Origin: Alteripontixanthobacter maritimus
GTDB taxonomy: Bacteria > Pseudomonadota > Alphaproteobacteria > Sphingomonadales > Sphingomonadaceae
Length of the DNA stretch: 64,000 bases
Direction: 5' to 3'
NCBI RefSeq assembly: GCF_003340475.1
Contig: NZ_QBKA01000002.1
Location: 186,001 to 250,000 of the forward strand
In this document: positions 24,667 through 33,686 of the stretch, piece by piece
Position numbering within the stretch: position 1 is the first letter of the stretch
How the letters are laid out: each line of letters opens with the position of its first letter
Made by a program: the position numbers and the translations under genes
Notes under the pieces: model-generated
What the model was told of the DNA's origin: nothing
The model's input: only the letters and a program-made list of their open reading frames with translations
The model's database searches: none

Positions 24667-26232
24667 TCAGTCTGCAAAGGTGAAGTGATTGCGGCCACGT
24701 TCGCCCGGAGTGATCCGCACTACGCGCCCGACAGCCTCGGTCTCGTTGAAGCGCCGCAGGGTTTCCGCGTCGTCCGGGTGGGCCATGGCGATCACGCGCT
24801 CACCTTCTGCGGTGCATGCAACCACGGTCAAGGCGAGGTGGTCACGTGTGGGTATAACGGCATAGCTTTCGATCGATGCGGGGCCGTCATGCGTGTCCAG
24901 CACCTCGATCCGCGTGCGTTTAGCTGGCAGACTTTCCTGGCGACCGGTCGACCAGTCGGCAGGCTGCGCGGAGTACACCCCGACCGAGCATTTGTTCATA
25001 TATCCGCCATTGGTGCCAACAAGAGCGTAATCGTGCGGCGCATCGCGCAATATTGCGACCGCTTCCGCAATTGCGTGTGTCGAGTAATTATTGCCCGGAC
25101 CGCCGAAGAACGGCAGCCCGCCGGTCAGCGTCAATCCGCGTGGATCGTCGGGCGCGATCCCCAGCGCATCGATGATGTCGAACACCGCGATGGCATAGCA
25201 GCTGTAAAGGTCGAGGTGGTCCACATCGGCCAGCGTAATGCCGGCGACCCCCAGCGCCCGGCGGAAGGCGTCGGCTGCCGTGGCGCTCGCCGCCAGATCG
25301 TCACGCGCAAGGGCGGACGTGTCCACCGCATCGACACTGGCATGGATATGTACCCAGCGCGATTGCGGCACGCCCAGTTCGCGCGCTGTGTCGGCAGAGC
25401 AGAGGATGATCGCGGCGGCCTGGTTCACCTGATCGCGCGAAACGGTCTTGCGGGTATAGGGCTGGGCGACGATGCGGTTGTCTCGCGTGACGGTAGCCAG
25501 TTCCTCGGCGCTGAGAACCGTACGGCTGGCAGCATGCGGGTTCCGGCTGGCAACTTTTGTGAAGGGAGCAAACAATGCGCCGATTTTGCGGCGGTATGTT
25601 TCCTCGTCCAGCCCCAGCTTCGCGCGCCGTGCGGTTTCGAACATGGCGTAAAGCGGCATCGGACCGATCAGCCCATTGGTCAGCGCGGTCGTCGCAACAA
25701 GATTCTCCAGCCCGTAACCGCGATCCTCCAGCTGCCCGCCGATCTCCTCCGACCAGTCCGGTACCGCCCCGTCTGGCTGCCCTTCCACCTGCCTCTCAGT
25801 CTGTAGCGCCCGCATGGTGGAGATGGCTTCCGCCCCCACGATGGCGGCGCAGTTGCTGCGACCGGCGGCAATATCGCTCGCCAGTTCGCCGACCAGCTTC
25901 TGCGGTGCCTGGCCGCCCGTCACTTCGAGGATTGCCCGCGCCGGGTCCGCGCCGACGCGGCTGGCGATAGAGCGCGGCGAATTGTCCGACTTCCCAAACG
26001 GAGCCTGCGCCATGGGAGTGGAGATTTCGAACTGGCGGATGGCGGCCAGGGTGTCGATTTGTGCCGCAACCTGTCCAGTGGTCTCGCAATCTGCAATCGC
26101 CGCCTGCAGCGCCTCGCCCGCCAGATCCATCGGCGACAACGCTTTGTAGGTGTCCTCCCCGATACGCTCCGAATATTGGCCCACTCCGACGATAACGGGC
26201 GTGTTGCCGGGAAGATGCTTCGAAGCGGTCAT
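24667..26232 (-). CDS. Thiolase-like protein (acetyl-CoA acetyltransferase family, TLP1-type with extra C-terminal domain)
   Basis: A 521-residue thiolase-superfamily protein. The N-terminal thiolase fold is recognisable (TPVIVGVGQYSER, AAIVGAEAISTM), but the classical nucleophile motif (CxSG) is absent. A cysteine occurs in DLYSCYAIAVFDI and a histidine in GGPGNNYSTHAIAEAV, positions resembling the HDCF and GHP motifs of SCP2-type enzymes. About 90 extra C-terminal residues match the layout of thiolase-like protein type 1. Activity may be a non-canonical acyl transfer or acyl-CoA binding. It is divergent from the acyl-CoA dehydrogenase at 26313, which suggests shared fatty-acid or side-chain metabolism. 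Confidence 0.8.
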   Translation of the reverse strand: MTASKHLPGNTPVIVGVGQYSERIGEDTYKALSPMDLAGEALQAAIADCETTGQVAAQIDTLAAIRQFEISTPMAQAPFGKSDNSPRSIASRVGADPARAILEVTGGQAPQKLVGELASDIAAGRSNCAAIVGAEAISTMRALQTERQVEGQPDGAVPDWSEEIGGQLEDRGYGLENLVATTALTNGLIGPMPLYAMFETARRAKLGLDEETYRRKIGALFAPFTKVASRNPHAASRTVLSAEELATVTRDNRIVAQPYTRKTVSRDQVNQAAAIILCSADTARELGVPQSRWVHIHASVDAVDTSALARDDLAASATAADAFRRALGVAGITLADVDHLDLYSCYAIAVFDIIDALGIAPDDPRGLTLTGGLPFFGGPGNNYSTHAIAEAVAILRDAPHDYALVGTNGGYMNKCSVGVYSAQPADWSTGRQESLPAKRTRIEVLDTHDGPASIESYAVIPTRDHLALTVVACTAEGERVIAMAHPDDAETLRRFNETEAVGRVVRITPGERGRNHFTFAD

Positions 26233-26312
26233 CGCCCCGTCCTATCGCGGCAGTTGCAATGCCGCCAGCCTTTGCCATGGTTCGGCTGTCTCGCCCGCAC
26301 AGGAACATGTCC

Positions 26313-27473
26313 ATGAATTTCCAGCTTACCGAAGATCAGCGCGCCTTGCAGGAAGCCGCGCGCAGTTTTGCACAAAGCGAACTGCCCGACCTTGCGCGTG
26401 AGATGGAGCGTGAGGCGACGCCGGTGCCGGACACAATGCGGCGGCGCTATGGCGAGATGGGGTTTCTTGGCGTCAACCTGCCCGAACGGTTCGGCGGGCT
26501 GGGTCTGGGCCATCTGGAAGCGCTGCTGGTGCTGGAGGAATTTGCGAAGATCTCCGTCGCGGTGGCGTGGCCGGTGTTCGAAGCGCTGACCGGCCCCGTC
26601 CGCACGATCGAACATTTCGCACCTGAGGCACTGAAAGCCGCTATCATCCCGCAAGTCACGCGGGGCGAGAAGCTGGTGGCGGTCGCCATGTCCGAACCGG
26701 GCGCGGGCACTGCCCTGACGGACCTAATCACGACGGGCCGCGAAGATGCAGGCGACATTGTCATCAGCGGGCAAAAGCGATGGTCTTCGGGGGCGGGGCA
26801 TTCCAACATCTACATCGTCTATTGCCGCCTTTCCGACGCGCCCGGCGCCAAGGGTGTGGGTGCGGTATTGGTAGAGAAGGATCGCGATGGCCTCACCTTC
26901 GGCAAGGCTGAGGAGCTGATGGGTTTTCGCGGCATTCCGTCTGCCGATATCTATCTTGACGAAGTGCGGGTGCCGAAGGGCAATATCATCGTGCCCGCAG
27001 GCGGCTTCGGCAAGCTGATGAGCGCCTTCAGTCTGGAACGTTGCGGTAACGCCACCATGGGCCTGGGCATTGCGGCGGCCGCGCTGGAGGATGCGACCGC
27101 CTATGTTCAGGAGCGCACCCAGTTCGGCAAACCGATCGTCGATTTCCAGGCCGTGCAATTGCGCCTGGCCGATATGGCGATGCAGGTCGAGGCTGCTCGC
27201 CTGTTGATCCACCGCGCCGCCGTAACGGCGCAGAACGGCCTGCCCGGCATCATAGAAAGCAGCATGGCCAAGTGCTTCTCCAACGAAATGGTGCGCAAGG
27301 TTACGTCCGATGGAATGCAGCTGATGGGCGGTTATGGCTATTCCAAGGATTACCCGATGGAACAGCGCGTGCGCGACGGCTTCGCCTGGGGCATTGCGGG
27401 CGGCACGACCGACGTGCAGAAAACCAACATCGCCGCATCGCTGGTCGGCCGCCGCTTCGATCAACGGCGATAG
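26313..27473 (+). CDS. Acyl-CoA dehydrogenase
   Basis: A 386-residue FAD flavoenzyme that introduces the alpha-beta double bond in acyl-CoA. Signatures include VAVAMSEPGAGTALTDL (FAD/substrate), the linker GFRGIPSADIYLDEVRVP and QERTQFGKPIVDFQAVQ. At the usual catalytic glutamate site (YEGT) this protein has AGGTTDVQ, so that glutamate is missing. A glutamate in SLERCGNATMG aligns with the base used by isovaleryl-CoA-type enzymes. ATG 26313 is chosen for AGGAA eight bases upstream; ATG 26307 is an alternative two codons earlier. It is divergent from the thiolase-like gene. Confidence 0.88.
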   Translation: MNFQLTEDQRALQEAARSFAQSELPDLAREMEREATPVPDTMRRRYGEMGFLGVNLPERFGGLGLGHLEALLVLEEFAKISVAVAWPVFEALTGPVRTIEHFAPEALKAAIIPQVTRGEKLVAVAMSEPGAGTALTDLITTGREDAGDIVISGQKRWSSGAGHSNIYIVYCRLSDAPGAKGVGAVLVEKDRDGLTFGKAEELMGFRGIPSADIYLDEVRVPKGNIIVPAGGFGKLMSAFSLERCGNATMGLGIAAAALEDATAYVQERTQFGKPIVDFQAVQLRLADMAMQVEAARLLIHRAAVTAQNGLPGIIESSMAKCFSNEMVRKVTSDGMQLMGGYGYSKDYPMEQRVRDGFAWGIAGGTTDVQKTNIAASLVGRRFDQRR

Positions 27474-27674
27474 GCAGACGCAATCGAGACCTCGCGGCTT
27501 TTTGCGAATCTGGCCGAAATGGCGGGTTGCCCGACGCCTTGTCCATGACCAGCATCGGTTGGTTCTAGCCCCCGAATTGCATGTACGAAATAGTCGCGTC
27601 CTTCGAAAGGGAAGCGGTTGTAGCGGGAGGCTGTTCATCGCGTTCCGGCATGTCGCCTGGATCGCCTCTACTAC

Positions 27675-28298
27675 TCAAGAGTGTGCTGAAATGCCTGCTT
27701 TCAGCAGGGCATTGGCCGTGTCCGCAATGCCGATCGGGTCCGCGTCTTCGGCCCATATGCTGAAACGGAGGCCAAGGAAGACGTTCATACCCATGATTGC
27801 CCAGGCCTCGACTTCGCCGACGTCGCTGCGCAAATCACCCGCCGCTACACCATGCGCCAGCCGTTCCATGATCCGCCGCGCGGTCCGTTCGTAATGATGT
27901 CTATAGCCTTGTGGGTCGACGAACTCCGACTCATCGATAATTCGGTATATCTCCTTGTGTTCGCGTGAAAATTCCAAAAACTCGTGCAGGGCCGCACGTT
28001 CCGCTTCCAATGCCGACTGCTCTGGCTCCAGCGCCGCCGCAGCGCGCGTCTTCACCATATCTCCCAACTCCTTCACCAGAGAGCGAAAGATCTCGTCCTT
28101 GGAATCGAAATACGTATAAAAGCTGCCCAGCGCCGTTCCGGCACGCCCCGTAATTCCGATGATCGAAGCTTCGTGAAACCCCTTCTCACCAAATTCCACG
28201 GCTGCGGCGTCGATGAGTTTCTGGCGGGTGCGTCTCCCCCGCTCGGTACGCGGCTGCTTTGCAGGTGGGTCCTTGGCAGTCTCGGTGGCTGAAATCAT
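27675..28298 (-). CDS. TetR/AcrR-family transcriptional regulator
   Basis: A 207-residue repressor. The N-terminal TetR helix-turn-helix is clear: GRRTRQKLIDAAAVEFGEKG, then SIIGITGRAGTALGSFYTYF and DSKDEIFRSLVKEL. The C-terminal ligand domain is helical and contains RIIDESEFVDPQGYRHHYE, a pattern seen in TetR proteins linked to lipid or aromatic catabolism. It is divergent from the TonB-dependent receptor with about 110 bp between coding regions, holding an inverted repeat at 28341, so it probably controls itself and the receptor. The 200 bp downstream (27474-27674) contain nothing I can identify. Confidence 0.9.
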   Translation of the reverse strand: MISATETAKDPPAKQPRTERGRRTRQKLIDAAAVEFGEKGFHEASIIGITGRAGTALGSFYTYFDSKDEIFRSLVKELGDMVKTRAAAALEPEQSALEAERAALHEFLEFSREHKEIYRIIDESEFVDPQGYRHHYERTARRIMERLAHGVAAGDLRSDVGEVEAWAIMGMNVFLGLRFSIWAEDADPIGIADTANALLKAGISAHS

Positions 28299-28340
28299 GT
28301 TGCGCCTCTACGCCAGCCGGCATGGCCTGACAACAAGATA

Positions 28341-28358
28341 GTTGAATGGTGGTTCAAC
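28341..28358. promoter_or_regulatory. Putative TetR operator between regulator and TonB receptor
   Basis: GTTGAA (28341-28346) and TTCAAC (28353-28358) form a perfect inverted repeat with a TGGTGG spacer in the divergent intergenic region. The symmetry and position, 43 bp from the regulator start and 53 bp from the receptor start, fit a dimeric TetR site. It has not been shown to bind. Confidence 0.55.
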
Positions 28359-28410
28359 TTACAATATGACCTGTCTCACAGGACGTAAAGGTTCGATTGG
28401 GAGAGCGACT

Positions 28411-30789
28411 ATGAAAAGAATTTCGACAATCAAAAACCAAGCGAGCGTTGCCGCCATTGGCGCTGTCCTGATATTCGCAGGTGGAGCAATGCAGCCTGCA
28501 ATGGCGCAAGATGCGCTGCCAACTTCGCAAGACACGACGGACGAGGCCGATGCAGACGGCAACGTGATCGTCGTGACCGCTCGGCGCCGTGAAGAGAACC
28601 TGTTGGATGTTCCGATTGCCATTACCGTGTATAGCGGGGAGGCGTTGCAACAGGCGGGTGCCCTCGACATTACCGACATCGCGCAGACTACGCCCAACAC
28701 CACACTTGAAACATCGCGCGGCACGAATTCGACCTTGAGCGCATTCATCCGCGGCGTGGGCCAGCAGGATCCCGTTTCCGGGTTCGAGCAGGGTGTCGGT
28801 ATCTATCTCGACGATGTGTACCTTAACCGGCCTCAGGCTGCAGTACTCGACATTTACGATGTCGAACGGATCGAGGTCTTGCGTGGCCCGCAAGGTACGC
28901 TTTACGGGCGCAACACCATCGGCGGCGCGGTGAAATATGTCACACGCCAATTGCCGGAGGACTTCTCGCTGCGCGCCCGTGCTACCTACGGTACGTATAA
29001 CCAGCTGGACGGCGTACTCAGCCTTTCCGCACCATTGAACGATCTCGTCCGCGCGGGCGGTGCCGTCGCGCGGTTGACGCGTGACGGTTTTGGCGAAAAC
29101 CTGACCACCGGGCTCGACAATTACGACAAGGACATCTGGGCTGGCCGCGCGACGCTCGAAATCGGCGGGTATGGCAAACCGGTGCTGATCCGAATCTCGG
29201 GCGACTATACCAAGGATGAAAGCAATCCGCGCGGGGGCCACCGGGTCATTCCCGGCCTGCTGTCCGGCGCACCGGTGCTGGAGGACGTCTACGATACGCG
29301 CGGCGCGCTTAACGATCCGGCGCAGCATGTAGACTCCTACGGTCTCGCAATGAACGTGTCCGCGGAACTGAGCGATACAGTGACGCTTCGTTCGATCAGT
29401 GCATGGCGCAAGGACGAAACGTTCACACCGATCGACTTCGACGCGCTGCCCGCAGTCGATCTCGATGTGCCTGGCGGCTATTTCAATGAACAGATCAGCC
29501 AGGAATTCCAGCTTCTTTACGAAAGCGACCGGCTGTCGGGGCTGGTCGGGTTCTACTACCTCGATGCGCAGGCCGACACGCTGTTCGACGTACGCATTTT
29601 CACCACCTTCCCGGGCCTTACGGCTTTTACTGCGGCAAACGTAGATACCGAGACCTATGCTGTCTTCGGTGACTTCACCTATGACATCACGCAGCGCCTA
29701 AGCGTGTCGCTGGGCGGTCGCTATACCTGGGACGAACGCAGCGCTGATATTCTGCGGCAGAACTATCTCGGCGGCGGTTCGCCGTTTTTCGGCGGAGCGG
29801 GCATCCCTTTCGGCAGCCCGAGCACCGATTTCGATGGGGCGCGCGAATTCAAAAAGTTTACCCCGCGCGGATCGATCAGCTTCCAACCATCACCGGATCA
29901 CAATGTTTATGCAAGCTATTCCCAAGGGTTCAAGGGCGGCGGCTTCGACCCGCGCGGAGTAGGCGTCAACGCGCCCGATCTCAATGACGACGGTGTGCGG
30001 TCGGACGACGAAGTGGCGGCGTTCCTCAGCTTCGCCCCCGAAACCGTCGATAGCTACGAAATCGGTTACAAGGGCAGCTTGTTCGGCGGGGCGTTGAACC
30101 TGGCGGTTGCAGGCTTCTACGCCGATTATACCGATGTGCAGATCCCCGGATCGGTCGCCTGCGAAGTCGGCGGCCTACCCAGTTTTTGCGGGATCGTATC
30201 GAATGCAGGCAAGGCGGAATTCAAGGGCATCGAGGGCGAAGCCAATATGCGCGTGGGCCGCGACCTTTTCGGTGTCGGAGACAGGTTGAACATCGCGCTG
30301 ACGGGCGGTTATATCGATGCAGAGTACAAGGAATACGTAACGAACATCGGCGGAACGCCAACCGATGTGGCCGAATTCCGTGAAGTGCAGAATACACCTG
30401 AATTTACCGGCAGCGCGACACTCGCCTATTCAGCGCAACTTGGTGAGGGCGATCTCGATTTTTCGACCACCGTCGCTTACCGTTCGAAAACATTCCAGTT
30501 CGAGATACCCAATCCATTTATCGATCAACCGGGCTACGCCACGTTGGATGCGAATCTTGTTTATACCGCGCCGGACAGACGGTGGAGCATCGGGCTCCAT
30601 GGACGCAACCTGACTGATAAGGAATACAAGACATCCGGCTATACATTCGTGGTCGCCGATCCGGTCACTGGTGAAATACCGCTAGGTGCCAATGGTTTCC
30701 CGATCCCTACATTGGGTCCGGAGGGCACCCTGACCGCCTTCTACGGCAACCCCAGACAGGTGTTCATAACCGGCACCATAGAATTCTGA
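28411..30789 (+). CDS. TonB-dependent outer membrane receptor
   Basis: A 792-residue receptor for active uptake across the outer membrane. The signal peptide ends at MQPAMAQ, followed by a TonB box-like region and the plug domain (VIVVTARRREENLLDVPIAI, then EVLRGPQGTLYGRNTIGGAV). A beta-barrel of many amphipathic strands ends in the typical aromatic C-terminus (FITGTIEF). It belongs to the sphingomonad FecA/CirA-like expanded type; the ligand is unknown. Control by the divergent TetR protein and proximity of acyl-CoA and cupin-like genes point to an organic carbon source rather than iron, but this is inference. The start at 28411 (MKRISTIKN) follows GGGAGAG; earlier codons at 28342 overlap the operator. 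Confidence 0.92.
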   Translation: MKRISTIKNQASVAAIGAVLIFAGGAMQPAMAQDALPTSQDTTDEADADGNVIVVTARRREENLLDVPIAITVYSGEALQQAGALDITDIAQTTPNTTLETSRGTNSTLSAFIRGVGQQDPVSGFEQGVGIYLDDVYLNRPQAAVLDIYDVERIEVLRGPQGTLYGRNTIGGAVKYVTRQLPEDFSLRARATYGTYNQLDGVLSLSAPLNDLVRAGGAVARLTRDGFGENLTTGLDNYDKDIWAGRATLEIGGYGKPVLIRISGDYTKDESNPRGGHRVIPGLLSGAPVLEDVYDTRGALNDPAQHVDSYGLAMNVSAELSDTVTLRSISAWRKDETFTPIDFDALPAVDLDVPGGYFNEQISQEFQLLYESDRLSGLVGFYYLDAQADTLFDVRIFTTFPGLTAFTAANVDTETYAVFGDFTYDITQRLSVSLGGRYTWDERSADILRQNYLGGGSPFFGGAGIPFGSPSTDFDGAREFKKFTPRGSISFQPSPDHNVYASYSQGFKGGGFDPRGVGVNAPDLNDDGVRSDDEVAAFLSFAPETVDSYEIGYKGSLFGGALNLAVAGFYADYTDVQIPGSVACEVGGLPSFCGIVSNAGKAEFKGIEGEANMRVGRDLFGVGDRLNIALTGGYIDAEYKEYVTNIGGTPTDVAEFREVQNTPEFTGSATLAYSAQLGEGDLDFSTTVAYRSKTFQFEIPNPFIDQPGYATLDANLVYTAPDRRWSIGLHGRNLTDKEYKTSGYTFVVADPVTGEIPLGANGFPIPTLGPEGTLTAFYGNPRQVFITGTIEF

Positions 30790-31296
30790 TGGTGCCGGTG
30801 TGAATGCGGTCTGTTCAAACGCAGCCCTCCAGACCTGGCAACGTCCGCCCGTTTACCCTTGCGGATATCGACGATCCCTAACACACAAAGGGTTCGAGCA
30901 CCCATTGTCCGGTCCTGTCAGACCCACACCCTGTTTCGCCCGCTTAGCGGCATACAAAGAACCACGCAGACGACGAAAAGCAGAAAGTCCGCTTTTGGCA
31001 GGCTTGAGGACTAAAGAAGATTGTTCGGAAGAAGGTAGATGGCGGTGTGTTCAGTCCAACCGCAACTTGTCTCCTATCGAACGAACGCTGTCCGCACAAA
31101 TTCTCGCCGTTCAGATGCCTGAAAGTCAAAAAACGAGCGGATATTTTGACCGGCTAGAATGTCTGCAGCGGGCCGGAAGCGGACTGTCCGCCTTATCGTC
31201 ACATGCACGCGCTTTCAGACGTTCCGCTATCAACCATTTCAGATTTTTTGACTCAGCCCATTTCACGATGTTTGAAGATATTAGCGCGTTGTGAAG
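30790..31296. other. Intergenic region, no gene recognised
   Basis: About 500 bp with lower GC than its surroundings and no convincing gene. Open frames here (for example 30800-31294) have an atypical composition and no domain. It contains a 14-mer AAGCGGACTGTCCG at 31177-31190 that recurs at 38119-38132. It marks the left edge of the accessory copper region. Confidence 0.5.
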
Positions 31297-31824
31297 TTAG
31301 AATTTTGGGACCGGCCTTGCCGCAGCAACATCGTCATTCTGCGCCTCCCCATTGGCCTCGATATCGGCAAGCAGCCACTTCATTTCCGCAATCTCGCGTC
31401 GCTGTGCTTCGATAATCTCGTCCGCCAGTTTGCGAGCGCGCACATCATCGATTTCCGCTCGCTCGCTCGTCAGAATGGCGATCGAGTGGTGCGGGATCAT
31501 GGCTGACATCCACTCGCTGTCGTCGATGGTTGCTTGGCTGCGAACCAGGAACAGCGCGCCCGCGAAGACGACTGCGGCGGTGCCCAGAATGACCCAGTTC
31601 TTCGCCGCGTTGCGATACATGCCCCGCATGAAGAGCAGCATAACCACCGCCATTACCGCGCCCATGACGAACGTCATCCAGAAGCGCGTTTCGCTCCAGA
31701 ACACATGATCAAGCACAAAAGTGTTCAGATACATCAGGCCGAACATGATCGCGGTCGAGGTTCCGACCATCGCCATGAACCGTCCATAATTGCCGTCATC
31801 ATGCTGTTTTTCGTTGCGGGCCAT
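31297..31824 (-). CDS. DUF305-domain membrane protein
   Basis: A 175-residue protein with three or four N-terminal membrane segments (FMAMVGTSTAIMFGLMYLN, FWMTFVMGAVMAVVMLLFM, NWVILGTAAVVFAGALFLV), then a short DUF305-type segment with the conserved MIPHHSIAILTSERAEID and LADEIIEAQRREIAEMKWLL. DUF305 proteins often accompany copper and other heavy-metal genes, and the two histidines with flanking methionines are candidate metal ligands. The start at 31824 is set by GGAGAATGCC. It is the last gene of the minus-strand copper-response operon. Confidence 0.85.
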   Translation of the reverse strand: MARNEKQHDDGNYGRFMAMVGTSTAIMFGLMYLNTFVLDHVFWSETRFWMTFVMGAVMAVVMLLFMRGMYRNAAKNWVILGTAAVVFAGALFLVRSQATIDDSEWMSAMIPHHSIAILTSERAEIDDVRARKLADEIIEAQRREIAEMKWLLADIEANGEAQNDDVAAARPVPKF

Positions 31825-31847
31825 GGCATTCTCCTTCCTTTGCGGTG

Positions 31848-32606
31848 TTAAATCGCGATCCATCCCAGCGCCTTCGCACCCATCCACAGGCCCATGCCGA
31901 TCATGAACAGGTTCTCGGTCAGCGATACAAAGCCGAGGGGCACGTTGGAGCCGCCGCCGACGCACGCGCATTTTAGTTCGCGCTTATCGATATAGACCGC
32001 CTTAAAGACGCTGAACGCCCCAACGCCGCCGATGAACAGCGCGACAGGGACGGAAATGATGGGCAGCGCATGCGCGGTCATCAGGATTCCCGCTAGCGCT
32101 TCCGCGAACGGATAGACGAAGCCGTAGGGCACCCACCGTTTGGCGAGCAGGTCGTAATTGAGGAACATGGTCGAGAAGCTCCGCACGTCCTGCAGTTTCT
32201 GTATCGCCAGCAGGCACATGGACAGGCTGACGAACCACTCGGCTGCGCGCAGGGTCAGCAACTCTTCATACGCTGCCCAGCTCAAAGCCAGAGCCATCAG
32301 CAGCGCCATTCCGAAGATCGCGATCACCGGCTGATAGCTGGTCGCGCCTTCTTCTTTAACGCTCTTGCCGAAATATTCGCGCAAATCGTCATAACCGCCG
32401 ATCCGCTCGCCATCGATGAAGGTCTGCGGCGTGGTTTCGACATCGTGCTTAGCTTTGAACGCGTCCGTTTCCTCGCGCGTTTCCAGATGGTGATCATCAA
32501 TGGCGAACCCTTCGCGTTCGAGCAGGTCGATCGTTTTCAGGCCGTAGGGGCAGGTATGGTCCGGCATCACCATACGGTAGACGGTCGCGGTCTTCTTTTG
32601 CGGCAT
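31848..32606 (-). CDS. Glutaredoxin domain fused to MauE/DoxX-like membrane protein
   Basis: A 252-residue fusion. Residues 1-80 form a glutaredoxin fold (VYRMVMPDHTCPYGLKTIDLLE with a CPYG active site, and VETTPQTFIDGERIGGYDDL). Then follow about four membrane helices of the MauE type (VIAIFGMALLMALALSW, PVALFIGGVGAFSVFKAVY), with a loop KRELKCACVGGGSNVPLGF containing a CxC pair. MauE-like proteins help form disulfides or maturate periplasmic redox proteins. In a copper cluster this may supply thiol electrons across the membrane. The start at 32606 follows GGAGGGACC and overlaps the upstream stop (TAATG). Confidence 0.82.
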   Translation of the reverse strand: MPQKKTATVYRMVMPDHTCPYGLKTIDLLEREGFAIDDHHLETREETDAFKAKHDVETTPQTFIDGERIGGYDDLREYFGKSVKEEGATSYQPVIAIFGMALLMALALSWAAYEELLTLRAAEWFVSLSMCLLAIQKLQDVRSFSTMFLNYDLLAKRWVPYGFVYPFAEALAGILMTAHALPIISVPVALFIGGVGAFSVFKAVYIDKRELKCACVGGGSNVPLGFVSLTENLFMIGMGLWMGAKALGWIAI

Positions 32607-33082
32607 TACATGGTCCCTCCGTAGTCGGCCCATACGCTCGTGCCGGACGGACCGAAGGCGATGACCTGATAGGCCTCGCGATGCGTCCTGTGCTCCATGT
32701 CGGGCGAACCCATGGGCATTCCGGCCACCGCGAGACCAGCAATGCCTTCTGGGCGTTCGGCCAGCAGCCGTTCGATGTCAGCGGCGGGAACATGGCCTTC
32801 GATCACGTATCCATCGGCGATCGCCGTATGACAGGATCGTAGGCCGTCCGGCACGCCGTGTTCCGTTTTGACCGAAGCCATATCGGGGTGGTCGACCGTC
32901 TCAACACTATGCGCGTCGCCATTCTCCAGATGCGCCGCCCAAGCGAGGCAGCATCCGCAATTCGGATCGCGATACATAGTGATGGCCGCCGCCTGGGCAG
33001 CGCAGGCCGAGAGCGTCGCGCCGAGCGCGAGCATGCCGGCGAGGGAACGACGGGCGATTGCGGAACGGATAGTGTTGAACAT
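32606..33082 (-). CDS. DUF411 metal-binding protein
   Basis: A 158-residue secreted protein: signal peptide ending around ACAAQAA, then the DUF411 core with ITMYRDPNCGCCLAWAAHLE (Cys-Gly-Cys-Cys), DGLRSCHTAIADGYVIEGHVP and GLAVAGMPMGSPDMEHR. DUF411 proteins are periplasmic and commonly sit in copper-resistance clusters; the cysteines, histidines and methionines suggest Cu binding. AGGAGT precedes ATG 33082. The stop overlaps the next start (TAATG), giving tight coupling to the glutaredoxin-MauE gene. Confidence 0.88.
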   Translation of the reverse strand: MFNTIRSAIARRSLAGMLALGATLSACAAQAAAITMYRDPNCGCCLAWAAHLENGDAHSVETVDHPDMASVKTEHGVPDGLRSCHTAIADGYVIEGHVPAADIERLLAERPEGIAGLAVAGMPMGSPDMEHRTHREAYQVIAFGPSGTSVWADYGGTM

Positions 33083-33095
33083 GGGGATACTCCTG

Positions 33096-33686
33096 TCAGA
33101 AACCGAGATGATTGGGACCGTGGGCAAGCTCGGGACCGAGATAACCTTGAGCGAGAATGAGCGCAGCGCATCCAAACAGAAGCAATCTTGAGATCGCGAT
33201 ATGACCGCGCCCGGCCAAGAAGGCCGCAAGCGGGGCGACGATGGCGATGGATGTGCCGATCCACCGGTGCCATTGCATCGTTCCGCTTCCACCGAACCAA
33301 ATGCCGGTGTGAAACCACCCGAACATCGCGGTCACGACTGCGCCGACTGCGCCGTCCCACAGCATGATGCGCGCCGTTCCCTGAAGCGCTGGGGACGGAC
33401 GGACCATCACCGCAAGCTCAGTTAGGGCTGCCATCAACAGGAGGGCAATCGGAAAATGAACGGTTGCGGGATGAATGTTGCTGAGAATGGAGCCATCCTG
33501 CGCATCGTCGCCAGCGTCGCGCGCAGGCCTGATGCTTTCTGGCGAAACGGGCGTGGCTGCCGCTTCGGCTGCCGCAGTAACCTGCGCGGTTTGCCGCCCT
33601 TCGTGCTCGTCGGGGCCATGCGCTGACACTGCCTGACCGGACATAACCACCATTAGGGCAATCAACAGGAAAAGTAGGCGCTTCAA
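33096..33686 (-). CDS. DUF2231 membrane protein in the copper operon
   Basis: A 196-residue membrane protein. It begins with a signal-like helix (MKRLLFLLIALMVVMSG), a His/Glu-rich periplasmic stretch (SAHGPDEHEG) and an Ala/Pro linker, then four membrane helices starting with NIHPATVHFPIALLLMAAL, the DUF2231 hallmark. The histidine-containing helices could bind haem or metal; function is not established. The start is TTG 33686, overlapping the csoR stop (TTGA), with AAGGCGAAG upstream. Other start codons upstream lie inside csoR. Confidence 0.75.
   Translation of the reverse strand: MKRLLFLLIALMVVMSGQAVSAHGPDEHEGRQTAQVTAAAEAAATPVSPESIRPARDAGDDAQDGSILSNIHPATVHFPIALLLMAALTELAVMVRPSPALQGTARIMLWDGAVGAVVTAMFGWFHTGIWFGGSGTMQWHRWIGTSIAIVAPLAAFLAGRGHIAISRLLLFGCAALILAQGYLGPELAHGPNHLGF

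Noticed and set aside
30800-31294. 164-codon frame downstream of the TonB receptor
   Set aside because: No domain, unusual composition and no ribosome-binding site; treated as non-coding.
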